NCBI GenBank assembly: GCA_900546255.1
Contig: URCB01000003.1
Span: 1-64,000 of the forward strand
Direction of reading: 5' to 3'
Origin: an uncultured Eubacteriales bacterium
GTDB taxonomy: Bacteria; Bacillota; Clostridia; Oscillospirales; Oscillospiraceae
Length of the DNA stretch: 64,000 nt
How positions within the stretch are numbered: position 1 is the stretch's first letter; every line of letters begins with the position of its first letter. Position numbers and translations under genes: made by a program. A model generated the notes under the pieces. That model did not search any database, was not told where the DNA came from, and was given only the letters and a program-made list of their open reading frames with translations. Positions 17,005-25,675 of this stretch are shown in pieces.

Positions 17005-18360
17005 TCAACTTGTCTGGGAAAATACGGTGGTCAGCCACTGGTCGTAGGTGGGGATCCAGTCCCCCTGGGCGCCAAACCCATGGGGCATGCCGTCCAGCTG
17101 CAGCCGCTCCACGGAAACCCCCGCCGCCTCCGCCGCGTCGGCGTTGGCCAGGAACTGCCGGTAGAAGGGGTCCCGGGTGCCGTAGCAGTAGAAGGTGGGG
17201 GGCAGGCTGCCGCTGCGCAGCAGCTCCACGTCGGTGGTGCCCACGCTGAGGCGGCCGTAAAAGGCATAGATCATCCCGCAGGCCGCCCCGTCGGCGGAGA
17301 CCTGGTCCAGGGCATCGGGCACGTAGTCCGGGTCCAGGGCCGTGCCGTTGACCGTGCCGTCAAAGTGGAGGAGCATCTCCCCGCTGAGGATGCCCCCGGC
17401 GGAAAATCCCATCACCGCGATGTCCGCCGGGTCAATGCCGTAATCCTCTGCGTGGGCCCGGACAAACCGCACCGCCCGGGCCAGGTCCAAAGCCCCCTCC
17501 TGCTGGGTGTAGGGGCGCAGGCGGTAGTCCACCACGAAGCTCTGGTAGCCCCGGGCGCTGAGGGCCTGGGCCACCGCCACCCCCTCCGGCTGGTCGCTGC
17601 GGAACTGGAAGGCCCCGCCGGGGCAGATGAGCACCGCCCCTTTCACCGCCGTCCCCTCTGGCACCGGGAAGGTGGTCAAATAGGGCCGGAAGTCCGGGTC
17701 ATCCGAGTAGCTGCCGTTGTTGACGGTGTACTCCGTGACGGCGGGGGCGTTGCCCTCCTCCCAGAGGTAGAGGACCTGCTGGGCGTGGGGCATCACCTGG
17801 GCGGTGGCCACGGTGTTCCCCGTGCCCCCTTCCGGGGCAGGGCCCCCATCGCGCAGGGGCAGGGACTGGGCCCACTGGGTGATGGCCGCCTCCTCCGTCT
17901 CCGGGGTGAAGAGGAGGGCCGGCTCCCCCAGCAGGGCCCCGGGCTGGTGCTGGGAGAGGGCGGCGAGGAGGGATGCCTCGTCATTCCCCGTCCCCAGGAC
18001 GAAGGGGTAGAGGGTCCGGGCCCCAAAGTCATAGGTGTCCAGAAAGGTCTCCACCGCCGCCGGCAGCGCATTGTCCGCTGCGGCAAAGCCCAGGAGGACA
18101 AACTCGTAGTCGCTGGGGGTGAGGTCCCCCTCCTGGCCCATCTCCACCACGTCGCCCCCCAGGGTCTCTGCCAGCAGGGTGGCCGCCTGGGCCACGGGGT
18201 CCCCCTCGGTCTCGGGGGCGTAGGTGATCAGAAGGGCGCTGTTCTGGGCTTCGGGGGATGCCGTCTCTTGGCCCTCCGCCGGGGACTGGGCTTGGCCGCA
18301 GGCGGCCAGGCCCACCCCCGCCGTCAGGGCCAGCAAGAGGGAAAGGATGCGTCGTCCCAT
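17005..18360 (-). CDS. Exported lipoprotein: degenerate flavodoxin domain fused to alpha/beta hydrolase
   Basis: 451 aa. Lipoprotein signal with lipobox LAAC. Residues about 40-165 keep the flavodoxin layout (ALLITYAPETEG, then DYEFVLLGF and VETFLDTYDFGARTLYPF) but lack the canonical phosphate-binding loop and the Tyr/Trp flavin loop. Residues about 225-445 form an alpha/beta hydrolase with LICPGGAF, the elbow GFSAGG and a C-terminal DGMPHGFG His, like acetylxylan-esterase/BD-FAE-type enzymes. The protein should sit outside the membrane. It is 22 bp downstream of a genuine flavodoxin lipoprotein gene that its first half resembles. Confidence 0.8.
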   Translation of the reverse strand: MGRRILSLLLALTAGVGLAACGQAQSPAEGQETASPEAQNSALLITYAPETEGDPVAQAATLLAETLGGDVVEMGQEGDLTPSDYEFVLLGFAAADNALPAAVETFLDTYDFGARTLYPFVLGTGNDEASLLAALSQHQPGALLGEPALLFTPETEEAAITQWAQSLPLRDGGPAPEGGTGNTVATAQVMPHAQQVLYLWEEGNAPAVTEYTVNNGSYSDDPDFRPYLTTFPVPEGTAVKGAVLICPGGAFQFRSDQPEGVAVAQALSARGYQSFVVDYRLRPYTQQEGALDLARAVRFVRAHAEDYGIDPADIAVMGFSAGGILSGEMLLHFDGTVNGTALDPDYVPDALDQVSADGAACGMIYAFYGRLSVGTTDVELLRSGSLPPTFYCYGTRDPFYRQFLANADAAEAAGVSVERLQLDGMPHGFGAQGDWIPTYDQWLTTVFSQTS

Positions 18361-18382
18361 GGGTCAGGGCCTCCTCTCTGGC

Positions 18383-19042
18383 TCAGGCCAGGCCCAGCCC
18401 GGCCAGCCAGGTCTCCACGGCATCCCGATCCACGTGGGAGGAGAACCGCTGGCCTTCCTGCCAGTCCCCGGTGCCGGCCAGGTCCGCCAGGAGTTGGCCG
18501 CTCTCTCCGATGCCGGAGCTGGAGGAGGTGCAGAAGGGGATCACCGTCTTGCCGGTAAAGTCATTGGCTGCTACGAAGGTGTCCACCGGCCAGGCAGCGA
18601 TGCCCCACCAGATGGGGTAGCCAAGGAACACGGTGTCGTACGCCTCCCAGTTGTCCACGGTGTCTGCCACCAGGGCCACGTCTCGGGCCTCGGGGTTGTC
18701 GTGCTCCTGCACCACCCGGCTGCTCTCATCGGTCCAGTTCAGGTCCTCGTCGGTGTAGGGGTCGGCGGGCTCCAGGGGGAACAGGTCCCCGCCGGCGAGG
18801 TCGGCGATGGTCTCTGCCGCCGTCTGGGTGTTTCCGGTGGCGGAGAAGTACACCACCAGGGTGCGGCCGGTGTCCACCGAAGCGGTGCCGGCGTTGGTGT
18901 CTTCCTGGGTCGTGGTGTCCTGGGGTTCCGTGGCGGGGGCGGTGGTGCCCTCCCCGTCGGAAGCGGTGGTCGTGTCGCTGCCGCAGGCGGCCAGGGACAG
19001 GGCCAGCACCAGGGTCAGCAGGATGGCTGTGAACTTTTTCAT
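18383..19042 (-). CDS. Exported flavodoxin lipoprotein
   Basis: 219 aa from the ATG at 19042 (AAAGGAGA upstream); another ATG six codons earlier lacks a good RBS. Signal peptide with lipobox LAAC, then a 30-residue Thr/Glu-rich linker, then a flavodoxin domain: LVVYFSATGNTQ is the FMN phosphate loop, YDTVFLGYPIWWG the second flavin loop, and GKTVIPFCTSSSSGIG follows. Flavodoxins normally act in the cytosol; here a lipid-anchored one is expected on the outer face of the membrane. Probably in one operon with the Fe-ADH gene (22 bp upstream). Confidence 0.88.
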   Translation of the reverse strand: MKKFTAILLTLVLALSLAACGSDTTTASDGEGTTAPATEPQDTTTQEDTNAGTASVDTGRTLVVYFSATGNTQTAAETIADLAGGDLFPLEPADPYTDEDLNWTDESSRVVQEHDNPEARDVALVADTVDNWEAYDTVFLGYPIWWGIAAWPVDTFVAANDFTGKTVIPFCTSSSSGIGESGQLLADLAGTGDWQEGQRFSSHVDRDAVETWLAGLGLA

Positions 19043-19064
19043 GGGAAAATCTCCTTTCATCGGG

Positions 19065-20240
19065 TTACAGGGGGGATTCGTAACATTCCTGGAAGAGCTC
19101 CAGGATCTCTTGGTGGGTCATACGCCGGTAGCTGCCGGGGGAAATGCCGCAGGAATCGGCAATCTCCTTCAGCTGCTCCCGCTCCACCCCCAGCTGGCGG
19201 AGGGTGGTGGGCAGGCCCAGGTCTCGGATGAAGCCGGCCAAAGCCTCGATCCCCGCCAGGGCCAGGGCCTCGTCGCTCCGCCCGTCCCGGGGCAGGCCCC
19301 AGACCTTCTGGGCAAACCGGAGGAACTTGGGCAGGCCGTCCCGATAGATGTGCCGGTAGTACACCGGGTGGAGGACCGCCAGCCCCTGGCCGTGGTTGCA
19401 GTCGGTGTAGGCTCCCAGCTGGTGCTCCATGTTGTGGCACTGGAAGTCCCCCTGCTTGCCCAGCTTCACCACCCGGTTTTCCGCCATGGTGGCGGCCCAC
19501 ATGAGGTTGGAGCGGGCGGTGTAATCCTGGGGGTTGGCCACAGCGGCCCGGAGGTTGCGGATCACGCTGACCATCAGGGCCTCGTTGAGGTCGTCGGAGA
19601 CGTTGTCCTCGTCGGGCCGGCTGAAGTAGATCTCCATCAGGTGGCTCAGGGTGTCAAACCCACCGGAGATCATCTGGGCCTGGGGTACGGAGTAGGTGTA
19701 GGTGGGGTCCATCAGGGCGAAGCGGGGGTTGAGCTGGGGATAGTCCCGGCCGGTTTTGATCTTCTTCCCCGGGTGGGTGATCACCGCGCCGCCGTTGCAC
19801 TCGCTGCCGGTGCCCGCCACGGTGACGATGACCCCCAGGGGGAGGGGTTCGAAGTCGATGACCCCGGGCCGGGCCCAGAAGTCCTCCCACACGTCCCCGG
19901 GGTACCGGGCGGCCAGGGCGATGGCCTTGGCGCAGTCCATCACCGCGCCGCCGCCCACCCCCAGGATCCAGTCCGCCCCCGTCTCCCGGGCCAGTTTGGC
20001 CCCCGCCAGCACCTGGTCGTAGGTGGGGTTGGAGGGGATGCCGGCAAAGTCCACCACGGTCTTGCCCGCCTGGCGGAGGAGACCGGCCACCTGGTCATAG
20101 ATCCCGTTGCGCCGGATGGACCCGCCGCCATAGGCCAGCAGCACGGTGGAGGCATCCTGCACCAGGCAGGTCAGGTACTCCTGAACGCAGCCTTGGCCGA
20201 AATAGACCTTGGTGGCATTCTCAAAAATAAAGTTGTTCAT
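19065..20240 (-). CDS. Iron-containing alcohol dehydrogenase (butanol dehydrogenase/YqhD-like)
   Basis: 391 aa from the ATG at 20240 (MNNFIFENATKV, RBS AAAGGA). Glycine-rich nucleotide motif GGGSIRRNG and GVGGGAVMDCAK. Metal ligands: Asp in MDCAK, His in LSHLME, His in HNMEHQL and His in CNHGQG. Family III enzymes reduce short and medium aldehydes with NAD(P)H. Close paralog of the gene at 29718. First gene of the unit that continues with two exported lipoproteins. Confidence 0.92.
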   Translation of the reverse strand: MNNFIFENATKVYFGQGCVQEYLTCLVQDASTVLLAYGGGSIRRNGIYDQVAGLLRQAGKTVVDFAGIPSNPTYDQVLAGAKLARETGADWILGVGGGAVMDCAKAIALAARYPGDVWEDFWARPGVIDFEPLPLGVIVTVAGTGSECNGGAVITHPGKKIKTGRDYPQLNPRFALMDPTYTYSVPQAQMISGGFDTLSHLMEIYFSRPDEDNVSDDLNEALMVSVIRNLRAAVANPQDYTARSNLMWAATMAENRVVKLGKQGDFQCHNMEHQLGAYTDCNHGQGLAVLHPVYYRHIYRDGLPKFLRFAQKVWGLPRDGRSDEALALAGIEALAGFIRDLGLPTTLRQLGVEREQLKEIADSCGISPGSYRRMTHQEILELFQECYESPL

Positions 20241-20316
20241 CGCACACAGTCCTTTCCCAAGGGTTCCTTCGGCGCCGTTCGTTGCTGGAATGCGGGCCTT
20301 CCCTTGGTCTGCCTTC

Positions 20317-20345
20317 AGTATAAAAACCCCCAGGGGATTTGTGAA
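20317..20345 (-). promoter_or_regulatory. Promoter for the Fe-ADH/flavodoxin-lipoprotein operon
   Basis: TTCACA (20340-20345), 17 bp, TATACT (20317-20322) on the minus strand. The spacer contains CCCCTGGGGG, an inverted repeat that may bind a regulator. Confidence 0.65.
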
Positions 20346-20413
20346 GTTTCCATTCGTTATGGAGCCCTTACCCAAAGGTTTACAGTGGTTTTCCCCAGCC
20401 ATCCAAAGGGAAA

Positions 20414-20440
20414 GGCGGAGACCCCAAAGGGGTCCCCGCC
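20414..20440 (-). terminator. Hairpin terminator after the lipoprotein hydrolase gene
   Basis: GGCGGAGACCCC / GGGGTCCCCGCC with an AAA loop and one mismatch, followed leftward by TTTCCCTTT. The rest of 20241-20502 holds the Fe-ADH promoter and no gene that I can see. Confidence 0.6.
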
Positions 20441-20502
20441 GGGTGGAAACCGGGTTTGCGGATGGAGAGACAGGGCCTTCTGCCTCGAGGCGCAAGCGGC
20501 CG

Positions 20503-21516
20503 TCACGTCTGGGGGGTGCTTGGGCTGGTGTTGGCCTCCCAAAAGGCCACCGCCTGGTCCAGCCACCCCTCCGCCACGGTGCCGGTGCCCAGGCCGAAGC
20601 CGTGACGTAAACCGGGGTAGTGGTGGAACTCCGTGGGGATGCCCAGGGCCGTCAGGGCCTGGAGGCGGCGCTCCATGGTCCGCCAGTTGGCGATGCCGTC
20701 CCGCTCCCCCACGCAGGCGAAGGTGGGGGGATCCTTCTCCGTGTAGTCGCTGTGGCCGGTGTACTGCATGATCACCGCCCCGACCCGGGGCAGGTCGCCC
20801 CCGCCGAAGGCCGCCGGGCCATAGGACCCCAGCCAGGCCGCCATCCTCCCCCCGGCGGAGCCGCCCCAGAGAGAGTACCCCTCCAGGTCCACCTGGAGTT
20901 CCTGGGCGTGGTCAGAGACGAAGGTGATGGCCCGGGCCAGGTCCTCGCAGGCCGTCTGGGCCCCGGGGCGGTAGAGGAGGGCAAAGGCATTGTACCCTCG
21001 GCGGGAGAGCTCCAGGGCGTGGGGGAAGCTGTCCTGCATGGCCCCCACGTAGGCAAAGCCGCCGCCGGCGTTGCAGAAGGCCACCTTGCCCCCGGGGTCC
21101 CCCCGGAAGAAGAAGAGGCCGGTGTCCGTCTTGTCCGGGTCGGCAGCCTTTTCCTCGGGGGTGTAGATGTCGTAGAACACCGTCTCCCCTGCTGCGGCCT
21201 GGGTGTGGAGGTGGTTGACAATGGCCACGGTCTCCTCCGGGTCGATGTTGTGGTACCAGGTCAGGCGGAGGCTCCCCAAGGTGTCCCCGCTCCAGTACCC
21301 CGTGTCCGCGGGGAAGAGGAGGCGGCCATAGTCCCCAAACACGGGGTCGTCCATCACGGTCTGGATGGGGGTGTCGGTGGTGTAAGGGCCTGTGGGCACG
21401 GCGGATCCCTCCTGTGGGGTGGTTTGGGGGGCGGCGGTGCCGCCGTCAGGCGCCGTTCCGCTGCACCCGGCCAGGAGCAGGCAGAGGGCAGCGGCGATGC
21501 ATACCAGGGACTTCAT
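20503..21516 (-). CDS. Exported lipoprotein, alpha/beta hydrolase (BD-FAE/acetylesterase-like)
   Basis: 337 aa from the ATG at 21516 (AGGTGA upstream); a GTG three codons earlier is possible. Lipobox LLAGC. The core shows a conserved FFRGDPGGKVAFCNAGG segment, the nucleophile elbow WGGSAGGR (about residue 225), and PGLRHGFG with the catalytic His near the end. The architecture matches the hydrolase half of the protein at 17005. Flanked by terminators on both sides, so likely transcribed alone. Confidence 0.82.
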   Translation of the reverse strand: MKSLVCIAAALCLLLAGCSGTAPDGGTAAPQTTPQEGSAVPTGPYTTDTPIQTVMDDPVFGDYGRLLFPADTGYWSGDTLGSLRLTWYHNIDPEETVAIVNHLHTQAAAGETVFYDIYTPEEKAADPDKTDTGLFFFRGDPGGKVAFCNAGGGFAYVGAMQDSFPHALELSRRGYNAFALLYRPGAQTACEDLARAITFVSDHAQELQVDLEGYSLWGGSAGGRMAAWLGSYGPAAFGGGDLPRVGAVIMQYTGHSDYTEKDPPTFACVGERDGIANWRTMERRLQALTALGIPTEFHHYPGLRHGFGLGTGTVAEGWLDQAVAFWEANTSPSTPQT

Positions 21517-21556
21517 CCCAATCACCTGTCTTTCGTTGGTTTTACCCCTATCATAG

Positions 21557-21590
21557 AAAAAACGAGACTTCCCGAGAAGTCTCGTTTTTT
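21557..21590. terminator. Bidirectional terminator between LysR and lipoprotein hydrolase genes
   Basis: AAAAAACGAGACTT / AAGTCTCGTTTTTT with loop CCCGAG. It ends the LysR transcript coming from the right. Confidence 0.9.
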
Positions 21591-21612
21591 TATGCCCTAG
21601 TTACCCCTGGGT

Positions 21613-22518
21613 TTACAGCTCCTCCCGAGCCTTCACCGCCTTGGCCACTGCCCGGAGAAACTTGGCCACCGGGGGAGCGGGGTTCGGCGCGTGGAGCAGG
21701 CCGAAGGGGATGGTGTACCCCCAATCCACCGGAAGAATCTTCAGCAAGGGGTGGACGTACCGCCAGTTCTCCACCGCCATGAGGACGCAGTTGTTGTTCT
21801 CACACTGGTTAAAGGCCCCCACGTCGTAAAAGTCAAAGTCCACGATATGGATCTGGGGGTGGTTCTTCCAGATATCGTCCCGGAGCAGGTCCACATAGTG
21901 GCTCCAGCCCCGGCGCATGAGCATGAGGTGCTCCCCGTAGAGGTCCTGGAGGGTGAGGCGGTCCTTCCCCGCCAGGGGGTGGTGGACGGAGACGGCGCAG
22001 CAGATGGGTTCCCGGGTGAGCTCCAACCCGGCGCACTGGCGGAGGTGGAGCATGGTCTCATCGAAGATCCCCGCCACCACGTCGATGTTCTGGCCCAGGT
22101 TGCCCAAAATCTCCCGGGCGTTCTCCGGGGTGTTGTCGAAGGGGATGAGCTGGAACTTGGTGTCCGGGCAGTCCTCCTGGAGTTGGGGCCACAGGTCCAC
22201 CAGCACCTGGGCGGGGGTCATGGGGGAGGTGCCGATGCGGATGACCTGACCGGCCTCCTCCATGGCGTTCCTTGCCCGGGTGACAGAGTCTTTGCAGTAC
22301 TGGATGATGTATTTGGCGTCCTGGTACAGGGACTGGCCCGCCTTGGTCAGCTGCAGCCCCCGGTGGGTGCGCAGGAAGAGGCGCAGGTCCAAGTCCCGCT
22401 CCAGGAGGTTGATCTGCTTGATCACCGCCGGGGGGGAGATGTAGAGCTTTTCCGCAGCCTTGTTGAAGCTGCCGGCCTCAGCCACGGTGAGGAAGGTTTC
22501 CAGCTGGGGGTTGTACAT
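21613..22518 (-). CDS. LysR-family transcriptional regulator
   Basis: 301 aa. N-terminal winged helix (FLTVAEAGSFNKAAEKLYISPPAVIKQINLLE, about residues 9-40, here quoted only to show the family) and a substrate-binding domain from about 92. Paralog of the regulator at 25672: both open MYNPQL and share a PVDW...TIP(F/Y)G segment near the C-terminus. It probably senses a small molecule and controls part of the neighbouring redox genes; the target cannot be fixed from the sequence. Its own promoter carries a perfect palindrome. Confidence 0.93.
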   Translation of the reverse strand: MYNPQLETFLTVAEAGSFNKAAEKLYISPPAVIKQINLLERDLDLRLFLRTHRGLQLTKAGQSLYQDAKYIIQYCKDSVTRARNAMEEAGQVIRIGTSPMTPAQVLVDLWPQLQEDCPDTKFQLIPFDNTPENAREILGNLGQNIDVVAGIFDETMLHLRQCAGLELTREPICCAVSVHHPLAGKDRLTLQDLYGEHLMLMRRGWSHYVDLLRDDIWKNHPQIHIVDFDFYDVGAFNQCENNNCVLMAVENWRYVHPLLKILPVDWGYTIPFGLLHAPNPAPPVAKFLRAVAKAVKAREEL

Positions 22519-22574
22519 GGGGCGTCCCCTTCCCTTCTGCCGCCGGCGGAGCCGGGGGCGTTTTCTTGCCGTCT

Positions 22575-22604
22575 ATTGTAGGGGGCGCGCCCCCGCCCTG
22601 TCAA
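22575..22604 (-). promoter_or_regulatory. LysR gene promoter with palindromic operator in the spacer
   Basis: TTGACA (22599-22604) and TACAAT (22575-22580) spaced by 18 bp. The 14-bp perfect palindrome GGGGGCGCGCCCCC (22581-22594) fills most of the spacer, so a bound protein would block polymerase. Confidence 0.75.
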
Positions 22605-22634
22605 GGGGCGGGGATGGAGAAAACCCGCTGGGCA

Positions 22635-23555
22635 TCAAAACAGCTTGATGGCCGCGGCCCCCGCCAGCATCCCCAGAATGCCCACCACTTTCCGAACTGT
22701 GAGGGATTTCCGGGCGGCCCCTAGGAGGCCAAAGTGGTCAATGACCGCGCCCCCGGCGGTCGCCCCCACCAGGAGGATGATCACCGTCATGCCGGTGCCC
22801 AGGATGCCGGAGAGGTAGATGTTAGCCAGGACATAGACCGCCCCCAGCAGGCCGCCGGTCCAGGTCCACCAGGGGAACTTCCCCTGCCCCAGGGTGGGCG
22901 GCCCCTGCTTGACCCGGAGAACGGCGCACAGCACCACCAGCGCTGCCAGCCCCACCAGGAAGGACACCATGGAGGCCGTCAGGGGGGAGCCCACCACCTG
23001 GCCCAAATGGCCGTTGATGGCCGTCTGGGTGGCGCTGAACATCCCTGCGGCCACCCCCACGATGCGCCACAGCCACAGTTTGCCGGCGGGGCGCTGGCCC
23101 TGGGCGGCGGCAGCCTGCCCTGACCAGGCCACCACCATAACCCCCGCCAGCACCAGCACCGCGCCCCCTGCCCGCAGGGGGGTGAGGGGGATCTGCTGGG
23201 CCCGGAAGAGGCCCAAACTGTCCACCAGCAGCCCCATGAGCAGCTGCCCCAGCACCGGGAGGATCACCGTCTCCGCACTGCCCAGCTTGGTGAGCAGGAT
23301 GACGTTGGCCGTGAGGAAGACCACCCCGCACAGGCCACCCAGCCAAACCCAGAAGGGCTCCCCTGCCAGCTGGTCCATGGGCAGGTGGAAGCCCTGCCCC
23401 GTCACCAGCAGCAGGCAGGCCAGAAAGACGGTGGAAATGATAAAGGACACCAGGGAGGAGTTGTAGGGGGTGCCCACCTTGTCCCGGAGTTTGTTGTTCA
23501 CACTGGTCTGCACCGGCAGGGCCAGGCCCACCAGGATGCCAAGCAGGATGCTCAT
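22635..23555 (-). CDS. DMT-superfamily transporter (YdcZ/DUF606 tandem repeat)
   Basis: 306 aa, RBS AAAGGAGAG. Ten hydrophobic segments in two homologous halves, each opening with a QT(S/A)(V/I)NxxLR/GxxxGxP(Y/L) motif (near residues 17 and 175). This is the DUF606 signature, with the usual two single-domain subunits fused. Function of the family is not settled; small-molecule export is likely. It lies 29 bp after the TetR gene and likely belongs to the MATE-TetR-DMT operon. Confidence 0.85.
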   Translation of the reverse strand: MSILLGILVGLALPVQTSVNNKLRDKVGTPYNSSLVSFIISTVFLACLLLVTGQGFHLPMDQLAGEPFWVWLGGLCGVVFLTANVILLTKLGSAETVILPVLGQLLMGLLVDSLGLFRAQQIPLTPLRAGGAVLVLAGVMVVAWSGQAAAAQGQRPAGKLWLWRIVGVAAGMFSATQTAINGHLGQVVGSPLTASMVSFLVGLAALVVLCAVLRVKQGPPTLGQGKFPWWTWTGGLLGAVYVLANIYLSGILGTGMTVIILLVGATAGGAVIDHFGLLGAARKSLTVRKVVGILGMLAGAAAIKLF

Positions 23556-23584
23556 AGGATGTCTCTCCTTTGTTCTCTGTACTT

Positions 23585-24202
23585 CTAAGGGTCTGCGGGC
23601 GTGCCCCCTGCCCCCAGGCTGGGGAGGATGGGGGCCACGGCCTGGCGCCCCGCCTCGGTCAGCAGGGGGTGGAGCACCGACCAGGCCTGGGTGCGGAAGG
23701 AGGATACCTCCCCCTTGATCTCACAAAAGGGCAGCCAGTAGACGGCAGTGAGGAACACCGTGTCCACCACCCGGACGTACTCCCCGGGAAAGGCTTCCCG
23801 GCGGAACAGGCCTTGGGCGGCCAAGTTGGCCAGACCCTGGCAGAGCAGCTGGCTGTGGCGGCGGTACACCTCCCGCTGCTTGGCCCGGATCTTCTCCGAC
23901 AGCTGACCCAGCTGGGTGTGGCTGCGGAAGTAGAAGGCGTTGTTCTCCCGGGCCTGCTCCATGTCCCGCAGGCAGGCGTCCAGCTGGGCCAGGGTCTGGG
24001 GCGGGTCCTGGGGAAAGGTGGGGTTGGCGCTCTCCAAGAGGGCCTCTACGATCGCTTCCTTCCGCTTAAAATAGTAGGTGAGGTTGCCTTTGCTGATGCC
24101 CAGGGCGGCGGCAATCTCCCCCACGGAGACGGCGTTGTACCCCTTCTCCCGGAAGAGGGTCTGGGCGGTGTTCAAGATGTCTTGACGGGTGTCGCGTTTC
24201 AT
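23585..24202 (-). CDS. TetR-family transcriptional regulator
   Basis: 205 aa from the ATG at 24202 (AAGGAG upstream), which overlaps the MATE stop (ATGA). N-terminal helix-turn-helix: ILNTAQTLFREKGY, then EIAAALGISKGNLTYYF (about residues 9-50). The variable C-terminal domain would bind the inducer. Likely represses the MATE-TetR-DMT operon through the palindrome at 25625-25640. It ends in TAG. Confidence 0.92.
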   Translation of the reverse strand: MKRDTRQDILNTAQTLFREKGYNAVSVGEIAAALGISKGNLTYYFKRKEAIVEALLESANPTFPQDPPQTLAQLDACLRDMEQARENNAFYFRSHTQLGQLSEKIRAKQREVYRRHSQLLCQGLANLAAQGLFRREAFPGEYVRVVDTVFLTAVYWLPFCEIKGEVSSFRTQAWSVLHPLLTEAGRQAVAPILPSLGAGGTPADP

Positions 24203-25596
24203 TGGGGTGTCTCCTTCTCCTGGGCCGTTTGCAGTGCTTTCAGCCGGCGGACCTCCCGGAAGCCCAGCAGGAGCACCACCACCGCCGCGCCCCCATCGGA
24301 GATGGGGCCGGCCCACAGCACCCCGTCCAGCCCCAGCAGAGGGGGCAGGAGCAAAAGCATGGGGATGAGCAAAACCCCCTGGCGGACTAGGGTCATCCAC
24401 AGCCCCATCTGGGCCTTGCCGATGGCGGTGAAGAAGTTGGAGGTAATGGGCTGGAAGGCGTTGAGGAAACTCATCAGCAGGTAAATCCGGACATAATGGG
24501 TGGCAAACTGGTAGAACAGCGGATCCTCAGACCCGAAGAGCCCTGCAATCTGCTGGGGGAAGAGCTGGAGCACCAGGAAGGTGACCACCGCCACCACAGT
24601 GCCATAGAACAGGGCCTTCTGGTAGGCCTCCACCACCCGGCCGTAGTTTTTCCGGCCGTAGTTGAATCCCAGGATGGGCTGGCAGCCCAGGGCGATGCCG
24701 ATGATGCAGCTGAAGAGCACTATGACCACCTTTCCCATGGACCCCGCCCCGGCGATGGTGATCTCGCTGCCATAGACCGACTGGGCCCCATAGGTACGCA
24801 GCATGTTCATCAGGAGGATCTGGGAAGCCGTCATCAGCACATGGTTGCAGAAGATGGGGCCGCCCAGGGCCAGGATACTCTTCACCGCCGAGGCGGCGGG
24901 GCGGAAATCCCCCCGGCTGGGGTGGACCATCTGCAGCCGCCGGGCCAGGTAGCGCACCGCCAGGAGGGCGGACAGGATCTGCCCCAGCACGGTGGCCAGG
25001 GCGATGCCCTCCACCCCCATATCCAACCCGAAGAGGAGGATGGGGTCAAAGATCATATTGAAAATGGCCCCGGAGAGCAGGACCGCACTGGAGTACCGGG
25101 GGCTGCCGTCAGCCCGGATCACATGGGCCATGGCCGTGGCAAAGATGCCGAAGGGCACCCCCAAGAGGAGGACGAAGGTATAGGGCCGGGCGTAGGGCAT
25201 CATGGCCTCGGTGGCCCCGAAGAGGTAGAGCATGGGCTCCAAAAACACCAGGCCAAGGACGGCCATCAGCAGGCCCACCGCCACCGCCAAGACCACGGCG
25301 TTGCCCAGGTTTTTCCGGGCGCCGGCCTCGTCTCGCCGGCCCAGGAAGAGGCTGTACCCCGAGGCGCAGCCGATGCCGATGAGGCAGGCCAGGGCCGTAA
25401 TGAGAGTAAACACGGGAAAGGCCACGTTGGCTGCGGCGATGGCCAGATCGCCGATCCCCCAGCCCATGAAGGTCTGGTCTACAATGTTGTTCATGGAACT
25501 GACCACCTGGCTGCAAATGGCAGGCAGGGAGAAGGTCCAGATGAGTTTGTTCACCGGCGCCGTGTCCAGGGCCGGCGGGCGTGGGTTGGCTCCCAT
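24199..25596 (-). CDS. MATE-family multidrug efflux transporter
   Basis: 465 aa, about 12 membrane segments in two halves. Typical MATE opening with KLIWTFSLPAI and Q(V/T) residues in the first helices, and the repeat of the motif in the second half (LALGGPIFCNHVL). Exports cationic drugs or metabolites using an H+ or Na+ gradient. First gene of a translationally coupled unit with the TetR gene, behind a promoter whose -35 overlaps the stop codon of the LysR gene. Confidence 0.92.
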   Translation of the reverse strand: MGANPRPPALDTAPVNKLIWTFSLPAICSQVVSSMNNIVDQTFMGWGIGDLAIAAANVAFPVFTLITALACLIGIGCASGYSLFLGRRDEAGARKNLGNAVVLAVAVGLLMAVLGLVFLEPMLYLFGATEAMMPYARPYTFVLLLGVPFGIFATAMAHVIRADGSPRYSSAVLLSGAIFNMIFDPILLFGLDMGVEGIALATVLGQILSALLAVRYLARRLQMVHPSRGDFRPAASAVKSILALGGPIFCNHVLMTASQILLMNMLRTYGAQSVYGSEITIAGAGSMGKVVIVLFSCIIGIALGCQPILGFNYGRKNYGRVVEAYQKALFYGTVVAVVTFLVLQLFPQQIAGLFGSEDPLFYQFATHYVRIYLLMSFLNAFQPITSNFFTAIGKAQMGLWMTLVRQGVLLIPMLLLLPPLLGLDGVLWAGPISDGGAAVVVLLLGFREVRRLKALQTAQEKETPQ

Positions 25597-25624
25597 AGGG
25601 CATCCCTCTCTTTTCTCGCAGAAT

Positions 25625-25675
25625 TAGTACGTTCGTACTATTCAAAGTTTAGCACAAACATCCTAATTCTGTCAA
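25625..25675 (-). promoter_or_regulatory. Promoter and palindromic operator of the MATE-TetR-DMT operon
   Basis: Minus strand: TTGACA (25670-25675), 18 bp, TAAACT (25646-25651). Just downstream is TAGTACG-TT-CGTACTA (25625-25640), two perfect 7-bp arms, over the probable start point. A TetR-type site is the natural reading. The -35 overlaps the TGA of the upstream LysR gene. Confidence 0.8.
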
